Assembly (NCBI GenBank): GCA_003105305.1
Contig: PQAQ01000074.1
Location: 1-9,295, forward strand
Length of the DNA stretch: 9,295 nucleotides
Source of the DNA: Candidatus Methylomirabilota bacterium
Lineage (GTDB): Bacteria; Methylomirabilota; Methylomirabilia; Methylomirabilales; Methylomirabilaceae
Reading direction: 5' to 3'
This document shows, piece by piece, positions 7,129 to 9,295 of this stretch; position 1 is the stretch's first letter, and every line of letters begins with the position of its first letter. The notes below the pieces were generated by a model. The model was not told the DNA's origin, searched no databases, and saw nothing but the letters and a program-made list of their open reading frames with translations. Position numbers and translations under genes: made by a program.

Positions 7129-7239
7129 TCACAGTATATCGTCTATTTTCATCGGGAGAATGCACCGCAGGTGTGTGATAGGTTACGTAATTTTCGCTCC
7201 GATTTCCTTCCGATCCCGACCGACAATGATTTTTAATGA

Positions 7240-7268
7240 AGATTAGCACAAATTTCTCGATTTCCCAA
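7240..7268 (-). promoter_or_regulatory. Weak candidate promoter for the endonuclease remnant
   Basis: Minus strand: TTGGGA (7268-7263), a 17-base spacer ending in TGC, then TAATCT (7245-7240). This is an extended -10 arrangement with the key first, second and last bases of the -10. It would give a leader of about 105 bases before the remnant. AT-rich sequence makes chance matches likely. Confidence 0.25.
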
Positions 7269-7317
7269 TTCATGCCAATAATGGTGGAGGTCGGAAGGGT
7301 GAAGGATTCCGTTCGTA

Positions 7318-7326
7318 TGCTATAGT
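7318..7326 (+). promoter_or_regulatory. Candidate extended -10 promoter of the Mut7-C/fmt/rsmB operon
   Basis: TGCTATAGT matches the TGnTATAAT extended -10 with one mismatch, about 60 bases before the first gene of the operon. The -35 position (around 7298-7303) is poor, which is common for extended -10 promoters. Confidence 0.4.
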
Positions 7327-7342
7327 GACGGTAGTGCGGGCC

Positions 7343-7364
7343 TTCTCTCGCGCGAGGCGGAGAA
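7343..7364 (+). repeat. GC-rich dyad in the leader of the Mut7-C/fmt operon
   Basis: A perfect 10-base palindrome, CTCGCGCGAG (7347-7356), is nested within TTCTC (7343-7347) and GAGAA (7360-7364), which can also pair. It lies between the candidate promoter and the start codon, so it could be an RNA hairpin in the leader or a protein-binding dyad. No T-run follows, so it is not an intrinsic terminator. Confidence 0.35.
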
Positions 7365-7388
7365 CACAACGAGGAGTGTGGAGGATTC

Positions 7389-7889
7389 ATGCGGTTTGTG
7401 GCTGATGCGATGTTGGGTCGATTAGCCAAGTGGCTTCGGCTGGTGGGGTACGACACGCTCTACTGGCGAGGTGACGACGCCCGACTGGTGCGGCTGGTTT
7501 TGACAGAAAACCGGGTGCTGCTGACCCGCGACACCCGCATTACGCCTCGGCTGCCGCCCCAACTGATCCTCCTCATCACCAGTGATCATTACGATGAGCA
7601 GCTTCACCAGGTGATTGCCCACTTCGGATTGCCGCCCAGGATCGGCTGCCTGTGTCTACGTTGCAACCTACCCCTTGAGCCGGTAGAAAAGGCGGGGCTA
7701 CGGGACGAGATTCCTCCGTTCGTCTGGCGCACGCAGGAGCGGTTCGCTCGCTGTCCTGAATGCCTCCGGATCTACTGGGAGGGAACGCATTACGCCCGGA
7801 TGAAGGACACCATCGAACGAATAGCTGCCATAAAGATGCAAGAGTCGCCTATGGGCTTACGTACGGAAGGGAGCGGACAGTGCGCATAG
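7389..7889 (+). CDS. Mut7-C (DUF82) family PIN-like RNase-domain protein with zinc ribbon
   Basis: A 166-residue cytoplasmic protein. The N-terminal half carries the Mut7-C/PIN-like pattern: RFVADAMLGRLAKWLRLVGYD at 2-22 with acidic D6, D29/D30 and LLTRD at 44-48. The second half carries a zinc ribbon, C89-x2-C92 (CLRCN) paired with C122-x2-C125 (CPEC), and the family-typical YWEGTHYARM near 129-138. The family is named after the C-terminal domain of the Mut-7 exonuclease and is proposed to act on RNA; its bacterial substrate is not established. A GGAGGA sits three bases before the ATG, slightly close, with a second GAGGAG further upstream. It overlaps fmt by 10 bases, so the two are coupled, which suggests a role in tRNA or rRNA handling (inference). 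About 25 residues after the zinc ribbon look unconserved and end inside the fmt start. Confidence 0.88.
   Translation: MRFVADAMLGRLAKWLRLVGYDTLYWRGDDARLVRLVLTENRVLLTRDTRITPRLPPQLILLITSDHYDEQLHQVIAHFGLPPRIGCLCLRCNLPLEPVEKAGLRDEIPPFVWRTQERFARCPECLRIYWEGTHYARMKDTIERIAAIKMQESPMGLRTEGSGQCA
7868..7882 (+). promoter_or_regulatory. Ribosome binding site and GTG start of fmt
   Basis: AGGGAG at 7868-7873 lies six bases before GTG 7880-7882. The protein from this GTG begins RIGFMGTPRFA, the normal Fmt N-terminus. The in-frame ATG at 7760 would add 40 residues that are the upstream gene read in another frame. Confidence 0.75.
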
Positions 7890-8821
7890 GCTTCATGGGT
7901 ACGCCGAGATTCGCCCTGCCGTCGCTCAAGGCGCTTATGGCTGCGGGCCATGAGATCTGTCTGGTCATAACCCAACCGGATCGGCCGGCCGGGCGCGGCC
8001 GCGTACCGACCCCGCCACCAGTGAAGCTGGCCGCCCAGGAACTCGAACTGTCATTACTGCAGCCGGAAAAGGTCGGCGACTCGGCTGTCATCTTGGCGCT
8101 GCAGGCGGCTCAGCCGGAGGCGATCATCGTCGTCGCCTACGGCCAACTCCTTCCGAAGTCGATCCTCACGCTACCGCCGCATGGCTGCCTGAACCTCCAC
8201 GCCTCGCTGCTGCCGAAGTACCGCGGCGCGGCGCCGATTCCATGGGCCATTATCAGCGGCGACATCCTGACAGGGGTGACCATTATGCAGATAGAAACTC
8301 GGATGGATGCCGGACCCATCCTTCTGCAGCAAACCGAACCGATTCGACCGCACGATACCGCGGCATCCCTGTCCGAGCGGCTGGCTGTCCTTGGAGCGGA
8401 GTTGTTGTGTCGGGCGCTCGATCAGGTGGAACGCGGGACCGTTCATCCGGTCCCGCAGGATGAGCATAGAGCGACCTATGCGCCGAAGCTCCTGCCCACG
8501 GACACGCGTCTGGACTGGACGCATGATGCGCGCGCGCTCGATTGCCGGATTCGGGGCTTGTACCCGGAGCCGGGAGCGGTGACGGGTTTCGGTGGGCGGC
8601 GCATCAAAGTGCTGCAGGCTGAAGCCCAGGTGAACGCCGTGGTCGACTCGCCTCCCGGCGCCGTGTGTGCGATCGACCAGAACAAAGGGATCCTGGTGGC
8701 CGCCAAGGCTGGAGGTCTCTGGCTCACGCAGATCCAGCCCGAAAATCGCCGCGTGATGGCGGCCGTCGAATTCGCGAGGGGATACCGTGTCCGGCCTGGT
8801 GATGCCTTTGGCCAGGCCTAG
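7880..8821 (+). CDS. fmt: Methionyl-tRNA formyltransferase
   Basis: Transfers the formyl group of 10-formyltetrahydrofolate to Met-tRNA(fMet), preparing the initiator tRNA for bacterial translation; cytoplasmic. At 313 residues from the GTG it has the usual Fmt length. The N-terminal formyltransferase domain begins RIGFMGTPRFA, continues with TQPDRPAGRGR at 31-41, and has the catalytic set N105, H107 (LNLHASLLPKYRGAAPI) and D143 (ETRMDAGPILLQ). These align with the Asn-His-Asp triad of E. coli Fmt (N106, H108, D144). The C-terminal tRNA-binding domain runs from about YAPKLLPTDTRLDW (200 onward) to near the end. It overlaps the Mut7-C gene by 10 bases upstream and rsmB by up to 35 bases downstream. 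The fmt-rsmB pairing is widespread in bacteria. Confidence 0.97.
   Translation: MRIGFMGTPRFALPSLKALMAAGHEICLVITQPDRPAGRGRVPTPPPVKLAAQELELSLLQPEKVGDSAVILALQAAQPEAIIVVAYGQLLPKSILTLPPHGCLNLHASLLPKYRGAAPIPWAIISGDILTGVTIMQIETRMDAGPILLQQTEPIRPHDTAASLSERLAVLGAELLCRALDQVERGTVHPVPQDEHRATYAPKLLPTDTRLDWTHDARALDCRIRGLYPEPGAVTGFGGRRIKVLQAEAQVNAVVDSPPGAVCAIDQNKGILVAAKAGGLWLTQIQPENRRVMAAVEFARGYRVRPGDAFGQA
8776..8789 (+). promoter_or_regulatory. Ribosome binding site and probable GTG start of rsmB
   Basis: GAGGGG at 8776-8781 is five bases before GTG 8787-8789, in the rsmB frame and inside fmt. An ATG at 8802 in the same frame is the alternative but sits about 20 bases from this site. Confidence 0.5.
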
Positions 8822-9295
8822 CGCTCCGCCAATCAACGCGCGGCGTCTTGCGCTCGACGTGTTGACCCAGATCGAAGAGCAGCGAGCCTTCACCAGCCTG
8901 CTATTGGACGCCAAGCTCCGGAGGGCCCACCTTTCGCAGCAGGATCGGGCACTCGCGACTGAGCTGACGTACGGCATCCTTCGCTGGCAGAGTCGGTTAG
9001 ATTATTTGCTGGCCGCCATCACCGATCGGCCATGGGAGCGGGTCGATCCGACGCTGCGCCGCCTGCTCCGCCTCGGCGCCTATCAGATCCTGTTTCTGAC
9101 GCGCATCCCGGCCTATGCCGCCGTGAACGAGACCGTCGTCCTGGTCCGCGACGTGACGCGCAGCCATGGGGGAGCTGGCGCGAAGGCCTTCGTCAACGCA
9201 ATCTTGCGCCGATTACTTGATAAGCACGAAACGATCCCCTTCCCTGATCCGTCCATTGATCCGGTCGGCGCCCTCGCTGTGCGCTGGTCGCATCC
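8787..9295 (+). CDS. rsmB: 16S rRNA m5C967 methyltransferase RsmB (Sun), 5' part; runs off the window
   Basis: About 169 residues of the N-terminal, NusB-like RNA-binding domain are visible: ARRLALDVLTQIEEQRAFTS, QQDRALATELTYGILRWQ, LDYLLAAI, LRLGAYQILFLTRIPAYAAV, NETVVLVRD and AKAFVNAILRRL. The window ends at LAVRWSHP, just before the methyltransferase domain expected in a protein of about 440 residues. The enzyme uses SAM to methylate a cytosine of 16S rRNA (C967 in E. coli). The start is probably GTG 8787, with ATG 8802 as the alternative; either overlaps fmt (35 or 20 bases), so translation is coupled. The catalytic cysteines lie outside the window and cannot be checked. Confidence 0.92.
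   Translation, partial: MSGLVMPLARPSAPPINARRLALDVLTQIEEQRAFTSLLLDAKLRRAHLSQQDRALATELTYGILRWQSRLDYLLAAITDRPWERVDPTLRRLLRLGAYQILFLTRIPAYAAVNETVVLVRDVTRSHGGAGAKAFVNAILRRLLDKHETIPFPDPSIDPVGALAVRWSH

Noticed and set aside
7118..7456. 112-residue open frame on the - strand across the fmt-operon promoter region
   Set aside because: It overlaps the start of the Mut7-C gene and the 5' end of the endonuclease remnant in another frame, with no recognisable features. It could only be real if expression were shown.
7760..7879. N-terminal 40-residue extension of Fmt from the ATG at 7760
   Set aside because: The extension is the Mut7-C gene read out of frame, and the GTG at 7880 has a good ribosome binding site and the conserved Fmt N-terminus.
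8171..8977. 268-residue open frame on the - strand opposite fmt/rsmB
   Set aside because: Both sense genes are intact and recognisable; the antisense product has no family features.

Overview
The window is from a moderately high-GC bacterium. It is chromosomal and gene-dense, with short or overlapping gene junctions. A quinol-dependent NO reductase, a PhnD/C/E-type ABC importer and housekeeping translation genes occur together. These genes and the base composition would fit an NC10-type (Methylomirabilis-like) or other nitrate/nitrite-reducing environmental bacterium. That placement is an inference from memory of similar proteins; no phylogenetic marker in the window settles it.

Left part (1-3197, + strand): an ABC importer operon of the phosphonate/phosphite/selenate type. 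It holds the 3' part of a PhnD-like binding protein, a PhnC-like ATPase and two tandem PhnE-like permeases. The permeases are translationally coupled: a GTG start lies inside the ATPase gene, and the next junction is a 1-nt TGATG overlap. No C-P lyase gene is in view, so the substrate is open. Several segments recall the putative selenate branch of the family.

Middle part (3254-7128, - strand): a small secreted protein of unknown family with its own likely sigma70 promoter, then a complete 730-residue quinol-type nitric oxide reductase. Both histidines of the HH pair at the non-haem iron site are present, so it looks like a canonical qNOR and not the NO-dismutase variant. Upstream of norB is a visibly more AT-rich stretch with two decayed genes fused by one scar: the front of a PaeR7I/XhoI-family restriction endonuclease and the back of a class I SAM-dependent methyltransferase.

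Right part (7389-9295, + strand): a tightly overlapping translation-related operon. It holds a Mut7-C/DUF82 PIN-like protein with a zinc ribbon, fmt (Met-tRNA formyltransferase) and the 5' part of rsmB (16S rRNA m5C methyltransferase). A candidate extended -10 promoter and a GC-rich dyad precede it.

I see no tRNA, rRNA, CRISPR array, transposase or attachment site. I do not see a convincing undescribed system. The best leads are the restriction/methyltransferase fusion scar, the unassigned secreted protein, the transporter substrate question and a hairpin over the norB ribosome binding site.
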